Shown here: piece by piece, positions 26,691-38,499 of the stretch | Layout: each line of letters begins with the position of its first letter | How positions within the stretch are numbered: the first letter of the stretch is position 1 | Assembly (NCBI GenBank): GCA_028583605.1 | Contig: CM053333.1 | Coordinates: 9,361,638-9,425,637 of the forward strand | Source: Dastarcus helophoroides | Lineage: Eukaryota > Arthropoda > Insecta > Coleoptera > Bothrideridae | DNA length: 64,000 nucleotides | Direction of reading: 5' to 3' | Translations under genes and position numbers: made by a program | The notes under the pieces: generated by a model | The model's database searches: none | What the model was told of the DNA's origin: nothing | Seen by the model: only the letters and a program-made list of their open reading frames with translations

Positions 26691-27479
26691 ACTTTAAAAT
26701 TTCAAGAAAAAATTTAACATTTCTAGAAAAATTGGGAATTCCGATTCAGAATTTTCTTTGGTCCTACAGTAGTAGTAATTTTTAGAGAAATATCAAATTG
26801 TAAAAAAGGTTGAAGTTTACAAGGTTCATTTTTTCTTGAAATTTCAATATTTTTCCCAGTTTTCCTATTTTTATGCAGATTTGAAGTTTATTTTCCCTAA
26901 ATTTATACAAAACAATTTTCAGTTTCTTATCAAAATTATAAAATAAAATGAACTTTAAAATATTAAAATTTCTTTAAAAAACTTTTAAGTTTTCAAAACA
27001 AATTAGAGATAAATTAAAATTTCTACAAGATAAAATATTTTAATGACAAAATTTCCAGAAAAAGTCAAAATTTCTAAAAAAAATTCCTTGTATAAATATT
27101 GAGAGAAAAATACAAATTTCATAGGAAAAAATCAATATTTCTTAGAGAAAAAATCAAAATTTGAATAAAAAATTGATATATCTTTACAAATAAGTCGAAT
27201 TTTTTTGTTTTTCCCAAAATGTTGACATTTTTATAGAGCCTTCAGGGATTTTTCCAAACATGTTTTGTCTAAACTACAAAATGAAATAAACTTTAAATTG
27301 TCAAAGTGAAAAAACTTGACATTTTTAAAGCAAATTAGAGGAACATAAGGAAACATCTGGAGAGTTGGAATTTCTAGAATAAATTTTAAGAACAACACTT
27401 TTTGGAAAAATGGAAATTTCGAAAAAATTTCTTTTTATAAAATATTTAGGAAAAATGGAAACTTTGTAGCAAAAATCAA

Positions 27480-28240
27480 AATTTCCTAAAAAAAATCGAA
27501 ATATCTAAAAAAAACTTAAAATATTTATACAAAATTTGATTTGATTTGAGGTAAAAATTCGAAAATACCGTATTAACTTAATTTTTTAGAGAAATAGTAA
27601 AATGCGAGATGGATTGGATTTAGATTTTTCTTGAAATTGTATTAATTTTCTTAAAATGTTGACATTTTCACGGCAATTTGAGTTTTTTCTTAACATTTTA
27701 ATTCCTACTCGAAATATTGATTTCTTCCTCAATACTTTTACAAAAATTAGTTTTTAAAAAGGTGATTTTGATCAAAATTAAAAATAAAATATGTTTGTAA
27801 ATGTCGCAACTTCGTGAAAGAAACCTAAAATTTCAAATTTCCTAAAAAAATCGAAATACCTAAAAAAAACTTAAAATATTCATACAAAATGAAATTTGAG
27901 GTAAAAATTCGAAAATACCGTATTAACTTAATTTTTTAGAGAAATAGTAAAATGCGAGATGGATTGGATTTAGATTTTTCTTGAAATTGTATTTAATTTC
28001 TTAAAATGTTGACATTTTCAAATCAATTTGAGTTTTTTCTTAACATTTTAATTCCTACTCGAAATATTGATTTCTTCCTCAATACTTTTACCAAAATTAG
28101 TTTTTAAAAATGTGATTTTGATCAAAATTAAAAATAAAATATGTTTGTAAATGTCGTAACTTCGTGGAAGAAACCTAAAATTTCTATAAAAAGAAATCAG
28201 AGAAAATTTAAAATTTCTACAAAAAATTGTGTAATGAAAA
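27480..28240. repeat. Two-copy ~350-bp tandem duplication
   Basis: 'aatgcgagatggattggatt' occurs at about 27601 and 27951 with near-identical surroundings. A third, more diverged relative lies at about 32140. Confidence 0.85.
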
Positions 28241-29577
28241 GTGTTCAAAAAATGTTGAGAAAAAAACTTGTAAGCGAAATTGGGGGTGCTGAGTTCCACA
28301 GTGCTTATACGCCAGCCGCCACTGATCCCTGGATTAAAGGATTAGGGGCCTCTAGACCCATCATCGTGGCCCCCATTAGTGAATGGCGACCACGACGAGA
28401 ACTTGGACTTTTTTTCTTTCTGTTATATTTTAAGTGGATTGTTAACTAACAAACAAAAACAACAGAACACTTCAGAAAAAAACTTAATGATGGGCCAAAA
28501 AAACAGTCCATTTTTTTCTTCGCTAGCGTCTAGCGTTATTATTACTGAATAGTTTTTTATAACATTTTTACCAAATAAACAATAAGGTATCAACTTTCAG
28601 ACAATCGAGTCAAAAGTATCTCAGCAGGGTTTCAAAAATATTTCTCACTTTGAGTGTTTCACAAAAAACTAATTATTTACATGAAAATAGTTCTGTGTTG
28701 AATAGCATTTTCCGAATACATTTTAGATTTTTTCAAACACTCTGATTTTTGCCAGTTTGAAGACAATGTTATCGAAGTCGTGCACAATAATAAATTGGAC
28801 TGAACGAGCCATAATTTTGTGGACAGACAATAATGGGCTTTAAAAATAACAACTAACATATTCAACTGTCAAATAATTATTTTATTCTAGTGTTTAAACT
28901 GATCTGAATATGCTAATGTACAGTGGCGACTAGTAGCTAAAACTAAAGGGGGTGCTGCGATGGCGTTTGTGTTAAAATTGTGTAAAAGCAAATGAGTTCC
29001 AAAAATTAATAACACAAACCACCTCTGTTGCTTCTCAATGAACCTCCAATAGAAATCTCAACTTAAGGAAAATCCGAAAATGCAAAATTTCGAGCAAAAA
29101 TTGGAATTTTGTGATTAAATAATGAATTTTATCTGTTTTTTAGAAATTTTCCTGAGCTTGAAATATATATTTTTTAAAACTGATATTTTTTTCTTTTTAA
29201 ATATAAACTTGTTGAGAAAAATGTCGAATTAAAACTAAAAATTAAAGAAATAGTAACGAAACTTTCCATTTTTAAAATTGTTCGAAGTTTTGAAACAAAT
29301 TTTGAAATAAAAACTTGCTGTTTAATTACAAATAAAGTCCCAAAATGTGAATTTTAATCACAAAGTATCGACTTCAACTGAAATATTTGATCTTTGAAGT
29401 TTCTCTGGGAACTTAAAATAACTAGAAAAAATTTAAAATTAGAAGATTAAATTGTCAATTAATTTTTTTTAGATGTTGACTATTTTTAATTTCGAAATTT
29501 TGACTTTTCTAGAAACGTTGACTCATTTTTGAAAATTTCAATAAGTCCTACTTTAAAAGTCGAAATTTTGAGAATAT

Positions 29578-29952
29578 TGTTGCGGGATTATCGGTTCGAA
29601 TTGATTACACTTATCGAATAAGACCCACTTTATTACTAAACTCAACTTGGATCACCATAATTGACAATTAACTTACTTATTATTGACTTCTACTAACTCA
29701 CTAATTACACTGACTCTAACTGACTGACTTGAGGGAAAGCTGGCCGCCTTTTATAGTTTTGACCCCCGGCTTCTAGAACTTTTCGGCGGATAAGGCTTAT
29801 CGTTCCCGAAATTTCTGGAACGCTTATCTGCCATTTGTTTCGTTATCGCGGCCGCTTTTCACCCTTATCAGATCCTTCTAGAAACTTTTTTTATTTACTA
29901 AATTATACAATTCTATTCTAAATTCTATTCCATCTATTTACATTGCGTTGCA
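29578..29952 (-). mobile_element. Solo LTR, 375 bp
   Basis: Read on the minus strand it begins TGCAACGCAATG and ends CCCGCAACA. A TATA box (CTATAAAAGG, about 29756-29747) is followed ~25 bases later by a TCAGTCAGTTAG-type initiator, and further on by AATAAAG. This is the usual promoter-to-polyA order of an insect LTR. Flanks are ATAT (left) and ATAG (right), probably a 4-bp target duplication with one change. The paralogous region at about 26270-26300 lacks the insert and reads straight through 'gaatatttttgac'. No internal retroelement genes lie nearby. Confidence 0.85.
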
Positions 29953-32359
29953 ATAGGTTTGACAATTAATTTATTTTTAAAAATTGGTTTTTTTTCATTG
30001 ATTCCAACATTGCTATTTTTTCAAATATTTTATATACAAATAACAAATTTCAACCTTTTTCTAGAAATTTTTTCTGCTTTTTCTCCAAATTTTGAGGTTA
30101 ATTTTTAAATTTCAATCTCTTTCTTATCGGCATTTGACGAACTTGACAATTCCAAGAATAAATTTACCAAATAAAAATAACAGTTCTAGAAAAATTGGAA
30201 ATTTCGATTCAGAATGTTCTTCGGTTCTACAATAATGGTAAGTTTTTTTTAGCGAAATATCAAATAGTAAAAAAGTTGAAATTTAGAAGGTTCATTTTTT
30301 CTTGAAATTCAATATTTTTCTCAAAACTGAAAATAACTTTTTTTTTAATTTCTTCGTTTTTTTCCCAAAATGTCGACATTTTTAGAGAAATTTCAGGATT
30401 CTTTTTTAAAAAGTTTTTGTCAAAATTTCTGTATAAAGAATACATGACAGCAATCACTAAATACTTATTTAATCGATTTTAAAAATGTTAACCCCAAGCG
30501 GGGTAAAAAAGAATATTTAACTGGACATTGAAATTTAAAATTTTCTTTTACAAGCTAAAAATTGGGTTTTGAAAAACAATTTTGCTCGAACAAGGCAATA
30601 TTTAAAAAGTAGAAATTTTCGAAAAACTTAAAAAAGAATTTTGGAAACAAGACGCATTTTTAAGTGACAAACCGTATTATTGAATATTAAAAAATGTCAG
30701 CACTTTCTTTTATAAGCTAAAATTTAGGTTTTCTAAAACAATTTTGGTTCAACAAGACAAAATTTTGAAATGTCGAAAGTTTCAAACAAAAATTGAAAAT
30801 TTCGATAGTTCACATTTTGAAACACTGTAAAATGTTTTAAAAAAGTCGAAATTTTTAAAAAGGATCGACATTTTTAAGTCAAGACCGAATTTTAAAAAAG
30901 GTCCAGCTTTTCAAAAAAATCGAAATTTTCAACAAAAAACATTCAAATAAAAGTCGAAACTTAAAAAAAAAGCCGAAATTTCGAAAATGAGTCGTAACTT
31001 TCAAAACAAAAGTAAAAATTTCGAGAAAAGATCGAACATTTAAAAAATAACTGGAATATTTAATAAAAATGAAAATTATCAAAAAACAAAATTTTGCAAA
31101 TTTTGGAAAATCGAAATTTTTCGAATTTTGGAAAAAACGCCACATCAGAATAGTCGAAATTAACAAGAAAAAATTTCAAAATCCGTGAAAAAATCAAATT
31201 TAAAATAAAAATCGAATTTTCTAAGAGGGCAAAATTTTGAAAGATTCAACATTTAAAAAAAGTTTAAATTTGCACAAAAAGTAAATATTTTAATAAAGCC
31301 GTAAGTTTTCAAAACAGTAGAGTTTTTGGTAAATTTCAAAATTTTCAAAAAAAAGGTTAAAATTGAGAGAACAAGTTAAATTTTTGGAAAATGGTTGAAT
31401 TTCAAAAAATAAATTGTAAAATACGGAAATTATTGAGGTTGAGAATTTGTAATTAAATCAAAAATGTCGGAAGGGCCAAAATTCTCACTAAAAATCAAAA
31501 TTTCTAGGAACATCCGAACGAAATTCTTAACAAAAGTGGAAATTTTCAAATAAAGTCAAAATCCTGAAAAAGGTCAAAATTTTAAAAGATTCCAATTTTT
31601 GTAGAAATAAAATCGAAATTTCGAGAAAAAATTTGAAATATCTGTAGAAAAAAGTCGAAATTTTAGGAAAATAATCCATCGGTTATTATTTTTTTTTAGA
31701 AAAATATCAGAATGCGGAAGCAATGGAAAATGTTCCTAAAATTTTTTTGTTTCTTTCCAGAATCTTGACATTTCTATAAAAACGTCAGAATTTTTTTGTA
31801 AAAGTTGTTACTCAAAATTATAAAATAAACTTTAAAATGTCAAAATGCCTTTAGAAAACCTAACATTTTTAAAAGCAAATTAGAGGAACATAAAAAATCA
31901 GGAGAAGTTGAAATTTCCAGAAAAAAATTTAGGAACAAAAATTGTTGGAAAAGAAGAAATTTCGAGAAAATTTATTTATATAATATATTTAGGAAAATAA
32001 AAAATTTCCAAAAAACTTTCCCAACAAAAAAAAATCAAAATATTAGAAAAAATTAAAAATTTTTCTACAATACAGTGAAAATTGCGAAATCAGGTAAAAA
32101 CTCGAAGATTTGGTATTATTTTTTTTCAAAAAAATATCAAAATGCGATAAGAGTTAGATTTAGATTGTTTCTTGAAATTTTCATTATTTTCTCAAAATGT
32201 TGACACTTTTAGAGAAATTTAACCTTTTGTTTGCAATTCTTTCTCGAAATATTGATCTCTTTTTTAAAAGTTTTACAAAAATTAGTTCTTGAAAATGCAT
32301 TTTTCATCAAAATTAGAAATAAAATAGATCTTAGAAGGTCGTAACATGAAAGAAAGATG

Positions 32360-32690
32360 AACATGATAACGAAAACTTCCACGACCAGAGTCAGTACAGG
32401 ATATACTTCTTCCGGGATTGGACCGTGTCAAAGAATTACTAAAAGTGTTCGACGTTTCGCCCACCATCGTAGGGGGCTTCTTCAGGAACAAAGAAAAGAA
32501 AAAATGAAAAGAGGAATATGAGGGAATATGCAAAATATGCATTCTTTCGTTTTTTGCATATTCCCTCATATTTCTCTTTTCATTTTTTCTTTTCTTTGTT
32601 CCTGCGATGGTGGGCGAAACGTCGAACACTTTTAGTAGTTCTTTGAGACGGGCCAATCCCGGAAGAAGTATATCCTGTAAAGAAAGATGA
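32360..32690. repeat. FB-B foldback element
   Basis: The two arms are inverted: 'cttcttccgggattgg' at the left matches 'ccaatcccggaagaag' at the right, and 'agaggaatatgagggaat' matches 'attccctcatatttctct' across the centre near 32535. The hammerhead-like motif faces outward on each arm. The left-arm copy (minus strand, 32490-32446) is complete. The right-arm copy has lost the TGAAGAAGCCCCCTA part by deletion. Confidence 0.85.
32446..32490 (-). ncRNA. Hammerhead-ribozyme-like motif (FB-B), GTC site
   Basis: Read on the minus strand: TGTTC (helix I), CTGAAGA (core), one extra A, GCCC...GGGC (helix II), GAAA, self-complementary ACGT (helix III), C at the cleavage position giving a GTC triplet, then GAACA, which pairs perfectly over five bases with TGTTC. 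This is the best-preserved instance in the window. The inserted base after the core and the loop-less helix III are the departures from canonical forms. Confidence 0.45.
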
Positions 32691-33573
32691 AGTTTCTATG
32701 AAAGAAATCAAAGAAAATTTAAAATTTCTAGGTGTGTGTTTAAGAAAAAGTCTTCAAAAAAGACCAACATTTTGAAAATAAACTTGAAAGCGGAATTGGG
32801 GGTGCTGCAGTTCCTCAGTGCATATACGCGAGCCGCCACTGCTAATGTTGTTATCAGAGAGCGAGAACGATAAACATTTTAAAGAAAACACTTTTGCAAG
32901 AAAGACAAATTAGAGCTAAAAAAATTGTTAAATAATTTCCCAACAAAAGCTGGTGTATAATGTATGTATCTCGTTTGTTAGAAAAATTAAACAAAACGAT
33001 GGAGATTACCAAATAAAAAAAAGAGGTGGATGACCAACATCTGTAATAGTAGAAGAAAATATCGAAATTTTATGACAAAATGTACGAAATCCAGTTTTTT
33101 GTAAAGTTCAGACAAAAATCTACGAATTATTGAAAAATAGTTTGGTATAAAAAGACCATCTGTCAGATGTAAGGGTGGTCTGTAATTGAAAGTATTGAAA
33201 AGGGTTCACGAATTTTCCAGTAAAATGTCGTTATTGTGCACGATTTCACTAAAGTGATCATAAAATTGACTAGAATCGAGTATTTCAAAAGATGAAAAAA
33301 GTTACATTCAGAATATGTTAGTATTTTTAATACTCGCGTTAAATTGTGTTTATGCAAATTCTTAGTTTTTTTGCGAAGCACCCAAAGTGACAAATATCTT
33401 TGAAACTCTCTGTATAAAAATTGATTGTAGCTGTAAGACTTTTGACTCAATTGCCTAAAAGCTTTTACATTATTGCATTGTTGGTGAGAATTTGGTAAAA
33501 AACAACCCACTAATAAAAAAATAAATCAACCAAATAAAATGTGGACATTTTTTTTCGCTACCGTGTACATCTA

Positions 33574-35136
33574 TGTACAGGGTGAGCGAAACTCGATGTC
33601 TCAGCTCTATTATAAAAAAAGGAAAAACGATATAAGAAATCAGAAAAAAAGGTTTTTGAATGGGATTGAATAAGGTCCATGTTAAGTCAAATTTGGATAT
33701 TTTTCCAGCTTTGGAAACCAAAGTAATGACGTCATTAAACTTTTTTTTCCAGAAACATACCTGTATTTTTGCATATTTAAAAATACCTAATTTTTCTAAA
33801 CAAATTTTGTTCAGAAAAAAATTTGGTATCTTTTTTGGTTAAAAAGTCATAAACAATTTTATTGTAAAAAAGAATATTATCAAAAATTCGTAATTACTAC
33901 GATTAGACAAATAGCCTCTGGAAATGCAATAAATTAAAAATAAAAGTATAGTGACATCTGTCAATAATTAAACTAATGGTTAACAATTTAACAAACATTT
34001 TATGTTGCCATTTGACTTGGAAAAATGTTCACGTAAATGATATACAGGGTGAGTCAGAAAGAATGAGTCAACGCTAAAGTGAAAATACTAGACATCAAAA
34101 TATTACGATTGAGCTCAACGTGCCTGATACCAATGTGGCTGGTTTAAGAGATACAGGGTGTTCAAAGCTTAAATTTTATTCTGAAATTTTTTAAAAATTG
34201 AAAAAATTTTTAATGCTATAAATTTAATACTTGGGAATTTTATGTTTTTCGGTGCGAAAATTACGAATTTTAAATTTATATTGATGTTGGCCCTAAAAGG
34301 CACTAGTTTCACATAATCATTTACGTACATTAAAACATATTTTTTTTATATGTTGAGTTATACTTAAAATCAGTAGACAGTATGAAATAACGATCAATTC
34401 TACAAAGAAATGGTAGTTTTGTTTAAGTCGTCTAAAGCTAAAGTAAGCTAAAGTAAAGCTAACGTATGCTAAAGTAAGTTGAAGTCGTCTAAAGTTAAAA
34501 TATTAAATTTATAGCACCAAAACTTTCCCAATTTTTGAGAAATTTTAAAATAAAATTTAAACTTTACATGTCCTATATCTCTTAAACAAGTCACATTAGT
34601 ATAAGGCATGTTGAGCTCAATCGTAATATTTTGGTGTCTAGTATCTCCAGTTTTGCGTTGGTCCATTCTTTCTATCTCATTTTTTTTATTTACTAGTTTA
34701 TGGGGAATTTCAAAAGAACCCTAGAAGAGCAGATCAATAATCTCTGAGGTACCCCAAACATGTTATTCTAAACCTAAAAATATTTAATAGATTTGTTTCC
34801 AAAAGGCTGTTTGATTGAATCGTACCAATTGAGAATTTTTAATAATACACTTTTTACAATAAATTTGCTTATAACTTTTTAACCAAAAACTATATCAATT
34901 TTTTTTGTTCACAAAATTTGTTTAAAAAAATTAGCTCTTTTTAAATGTGCAAAAATATAGGTATGTTTCTAAAGAAAAAAATTCAATGACGTCATTACTT
35001 TGGTTTCTAACTCCGGAAAAATATGCAAATTAAGCTCAAAATGGACCTTATTCAATCTAATGTAAGAATCTTTTTTCAGATTTCTGATATCGTTTTTCCT
35101 TTTCTTATAATAGCGCCGAGACATCGGCCCTGTACA
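33574..35136. mobile_element. Foldback element with ~650-bp arms and TA flanks
   Basis: The left end TGTACAGGG (33574) mirrors the right end CCCTGTACA (35136), each next to TA. Inside, 'ccaaagtaatgacgtcatt' mirrors 'aatgacgtcattactttgg', and 'gattgagctcaacgtgcc' mirrors 'ggcatgttgagctcaatc'. The arms run to about 34235 and from about 34495. ACAGGGTG words recur in the left arm. There is no transposase. TA flanks fit a non-autonomous Tc1/mariner-class element, but the superfamily is not established. The several short open frames here are inverted copies of one another. Confidence 0.75.
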
Positions 35137-35137
35137 T

Positions 35138-35296
35138 ATCCGTTCAGTGACATCTCAGTGACAGTGACATCTTCTAATGTAGGACGTTTCCCCGAAATCT
35201 TAGCCGGCATCTTCAAGTGCTCGCTTGAAGTTGTCGAAGATGTCGATGAGATTTCGTCGAAACGTCTTGCATTGGGAAATCTCACTGAACGGATGG
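35138..35296. repeat. Short foldback (FB-C) abutting the larger foldback
   Basis: It begins ATCCGTTCAGTGA and ends TCACTGAACGGAT. Each arm holds a GAAGATG...GAAACGTC motif facing outward, with a short CCG/CGG or CGA/TCG pairing between. Unlike FB-A and FB-B, a pairing helix I is not found around the motif, so I do not call it hammerhead-like. Confidence 0.7.
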
Positions 35297-35627
35297 TAAC
35301 CCGGAACTTGCAATTTTCATTGAAAAATTAAAAATGTTTATTAAAAACATCTAGATTTAATTTTTTACTGAAAATTTAATAATTTAAATATTCGTAATAT
35401 TATTATGAACAGCTACTAAATTATTACCTAAATTTTACTTAGAAACTTGCATATTTCTGTTCAAAATGAGGAAAATTTAATCGAAAAGTTCGAAATTTCA
35501 TTTTTCAGTTTAAAACAAAGTATTGTTTGAAAACTGAATATTCAAACTTAAAATTCGATTTTCACATATTTTCAATTTTGAAAAATTTTAATTGAAAATT
35601 TTGTTCATCAGTTAAAAATTACTCATG

Positions 35628-36200
35628 AGGAACGGACTGGTCCTTGGTTACCTTCAAAAATTGAAACAAAGAAAAAATAAGAAACACAACAAAAGTTGCT
35701 CTAAGGCGTTTCGATAGCCAAGCTAGGATCTTCAGAGAGGTCTCAGTATCTCTCTGAAAATGATAGCTTGGCCATCGAAACGCGTTAGAGCAACCTTTGT
35801 TGTGTTTCTTAATTTTTCTTGGTTTCAGGGCATAAGATTTGTATTTCAATTTTTGAAGATAACCAAGGACCAGTCCGCTTCACCAAAGCTGTTTTTATTT
35901 ATATTTTTCAAACATTCATAATGCAAATAATAAATAAAGAAATAAAGTTAATTTGTAGCTACTCAGCCCAAATTTTAGTCAAATTAGCTTGGTTTGTAGT
36001 AATTTGGCCCGAATGTTATTAATTTAGCTCAGATTTGGTAAACTAAATATTTTTGGTTTTGGTGATCTATTATTAAAAAAAACGACGATTAAATTGTTCT
36101 AAGAAAGTCAACAAATCGTTTATTTAAAAAGAAACATTCGTCTACATGTCCAGAGTACTTTTTTTATTACAAATAGGAAACAATTTGCGTAGCTATTATT
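35628..36200. repeat. FB-A element followed by a ~310-bp companion sequence
   Basis: A compact FB-A foldback (35628-35887) joins 'aagctgtttttatttatatt' and about 310 bp of A+T-rich sequence with 'gctactcagccc' and 'gtctacatgtccagagtac'. The same junction and companion occur at 59769-60330 with few differences, so the pair moved or was duplicated as one unit. Confidence 0.85.
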
Positions 36201-36214
36201 TAAATAAAAAGAGA

Positions 36215-36331
36215 ACTCAGTATCTCTCTGACTAAAAATGATAGCTTAGCTATCGAAATGCGTTAGGACAACCTTTGTTGTGTTTCTTAATCTTTCTTGG
36301 TTTCAAGGGTCAAAATTTGTATTTCAATGTT
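36215..36331 (+). repeat. FB-A half-unit
   Basis: One arm only, from 'ctcagtatctctctgac' through 'gatagcttagctatcgaaat' to 'aatttgtatttcaat'. The core has an insertion (CTGACTAAAAATG), so the motif is broken. Confidence 0.8.
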
Positions 36332-37029
36332 TAACAATTTACTCAGTTAAAAACTAAGTTTGAGTTATTTTGAAAACTTTTACTCTTCCTCAGCTTACTA
36401 GTTTAAACCCAAAATTTTTTCGACACTATCGACTTTTCTCTCAAAATTTCGACCATAATCAGGAAGTTCCAATTTTTCTAAAAATTCCAAAATAAAAGTC
36501 CAAATTTCGCTTTTTTCAAAAGCTTTTTTTTATTCTCAAACTGTTGACCTATTTCTCAAAATTTCGAAACTAGAAAAAAAAAAGTTAAATATATTTTTAA
36601 ATTTTTTATAACTCAGCACTTTTCTCAAACAACTTTTTTGTGTATATACATATATTTAAAAATTTTATATGTCTAACAATGTCAATGTTAATATCCAGTT
36701 ATTGACTTTTTACCCAAACCTTTGGCTGATTTTTGGATGTCTCGAAATTGTTCTGAAAATTTGGAGTCAAAGTGAAATTTTCAAAAACAAATTAAAGGGA
36801 AAATTTTTGACAGAAAATTTGAAATATTGACTAGTTTTAAAAGTTTCAGTGTAAATTTCCAATTTTTTCTCGTTTGCTCTAAATTTTGATTTTCTTAATT
36901 TCAATTTTTTCTGAAGATTTCGGCTTTAGTCTTCAAACTGCGAGTTTTTTCGAATTTGTTTGAGCATAAAAATCAAAATTCCGTTTTCAAAGATACCTTA
37001 CTTTCTTTCACTGAATGTCGAATTTAACA

Positions 37030-38230
37030 TTCCTTTTTTCTCTAAGTTAATTTTTGTTTTTCAATTTCGGTTTTAATCTCACAATTTCGACTGTATCCAA
37101 AGATTTTGAAGTTTAAAACAAACTATCAAATGTGTGAGTGGATTTTTATCAAAATTTTAAGTTTAAACTTGTCAGTTTGAATTTAAATTTTGAGAAAAAA
37201 GTTCAAATTTTGAGAAAAAACTTGAAATTTAAAGATTAAAGTCCTAAATTTCCTTTAAAGTCAAAAATTTATGAAGAAAACTAACAATTGCAAGCTTTTA
37301 AATTAAATATTATTAACAAATACTTCTTATTTCTTTTTGCTCTAAATTAATTTTTGTTTTTCAATTTCGGTTTTAATCTCACAATTTCGACTGTATCCAA
37401 AGATTTTGGAGTTTAAAACAAACTATCGAATGTGTGAGTGGATTTTTATTAAAATTTTAGGTTTAAACTTGTCAGTTTGAATTTAAATTTTGAGAAAAAA
37501 GTTCAAATTTTGAGAAAAAACTTGAAATTTAAAGATTAAAGTCCTAAATTTCCTTTAAAGTCAAAAATTTATAAAAAAAAACTAACAATTGCAAGCTTTT
37601 AAAGTAAATATTATTAACAAATACTTCTTATTTCTTTTTTCTCTAAATTAATTTTTGTTTTTCAATTTCGGTTTTAATCTCACAATTTCGACTGTATCCA
37701 AAGATTTTAAAGTTTAAAACAAACTATCGAATGTGTGAGTGGATTTTTATTAAAATTTTAAGTTTAAACTTGTCAGTTTGAATTTAAATTTTGAGACAAA
37801 AGTTCAAATTTTGAGAAAAAACTTGAAATTTAAAGATTAAAGTCCTAAATTTCCTTTAAAGTCAAGAATTTATGAAGAAAACTAACAATTGCAAGCTTTT
37901 AAAGGAAATATTATTAAGAAATACTTCTTATTTCTTTTTTCTCTAAATTTATTTTTGTTTTTCAATTTCGGTTTTAATCTCACAATTTCGACTGTATCCA
38001 AAGATTTTGAAGTTTAAAACAAACTATCGAATGTGTGAGTGGATTTTTATTAAAATTTTAAGTTTAAACTTGTCAGTTTGATTTCAAATTTTGAGAAAAA
38101 AGTTCAAATTTTGAGAAAAAACTTGAAATTTAAAGATTAAAGTCCTAAACTTCCTTTAAAGTCAAAAATTTATGAAAAAAACTAACAATTGCAAGCTTTT
38201 AAAGTAAATACTATTAACAAATACTTATCA
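37030..38230. repeat. Four-copy ~300-bp tandem repeat
   Basis: 'aatctcacaatttcgactg' recurs at 37075, 37375, 37676 and 37976. Copies are very similar, with mostly single-base differences, so the array is young or homogenised. Each unit is A+T-rich with 'gtgtgagtggatttttat' as its most complex word. Confidence 0.93.
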
Positions 38231-38350
38231 CAGGAAGTACAAGAACTTTACTAATATTTTAGTTGTGTTGGCCTAACCGATCTTGTTAAGTTGCCAAATT
38301 TTCAAATTTTTCAGATGAGTACTTTGCCAGATATCGATCGCGGCGGTTCC

Positions 38351-38370
38351 CAGTGGCGCACACACTGTAT
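38351..38370 (+). other. Isolated hAT-like terminus, possible
   Basis: CAGTGGCGCACACACTG follows directly after the 300-bp array region. It resembles hAT left ends, but I found no partner end and no 8-bp duplication. Confidence 0.25.
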
Positions 38371-38499
38371 ATTTTTTAAAAGCTTTTTTTAAAAGTTTTG
38401 AATGGTATCATTTTACTCAAAATTCGGCATTTTCCGAATATTTCGAATTTTTTAAAATCCTGTTTTCTGCAAATTTCCACTTTTGGTGGAACTATTTTT

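Larger units (their letters stand above)
25400..28324. repeat. TTCGA-rich low-complexity block ending in a hAT-like terminus
   Basis: Dense A/T runs with AAATTTCGA-type words. Parts of it (about 25900-26480) are paralogous to 29200-30000, and 27240-28324 to 31790-32841. It ends AGCCGCCACTG at 28324, the same terminus as the element ending at 32841. A matching left end is not certain: TAGTGGTACCTA at about 25354 is a weak candidate, but its flank does not match the right flank. Confidence 0.55.
28921..32841. mobile_element. Large non-autonomous hAT-like element, ~3.9 kb
   Basis: The left terminus CAGTGGCGACT (28921) and right terminus AGCCGCCACTG (ending 32841) are inverted with one mismatch. 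The flanks CTAATGTA (28913-28920) and CTAATGTT (32842-32849) form an 8-bp target duplication with one mismatch. 'gggggtgctgc' lies just inside both ends. No transposase is encoded. The interior is TTCGA-rich low-complexity DNA paralogous to 25.9-28.3 kb. A solo LTR (29578-29952) and an FB-B foldback (32360-32690) are nested in it. Confidence 0.65.

Noticed and set aside
29585..29610. 'ggttcgaattgattac' as a tRNA T-arm
   Set aside because: It lies inside the solo LTR (also at 40383-40756) and there is no acceptor stem or anticodon arm.
33163..33721. Minus-strand open frames of 115 and 83 codons
   Set aside because: One overlaps an inverted-repeat element end; the composition is that of A+T-rich non-coding DNA and no family is recognised.
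35138..35296. FB-C motifs as hammerheads
   Set aside because: Core and GAAACGTC are similar, but the sequences either side do not pair as helix I and helix II is only about three pairs.
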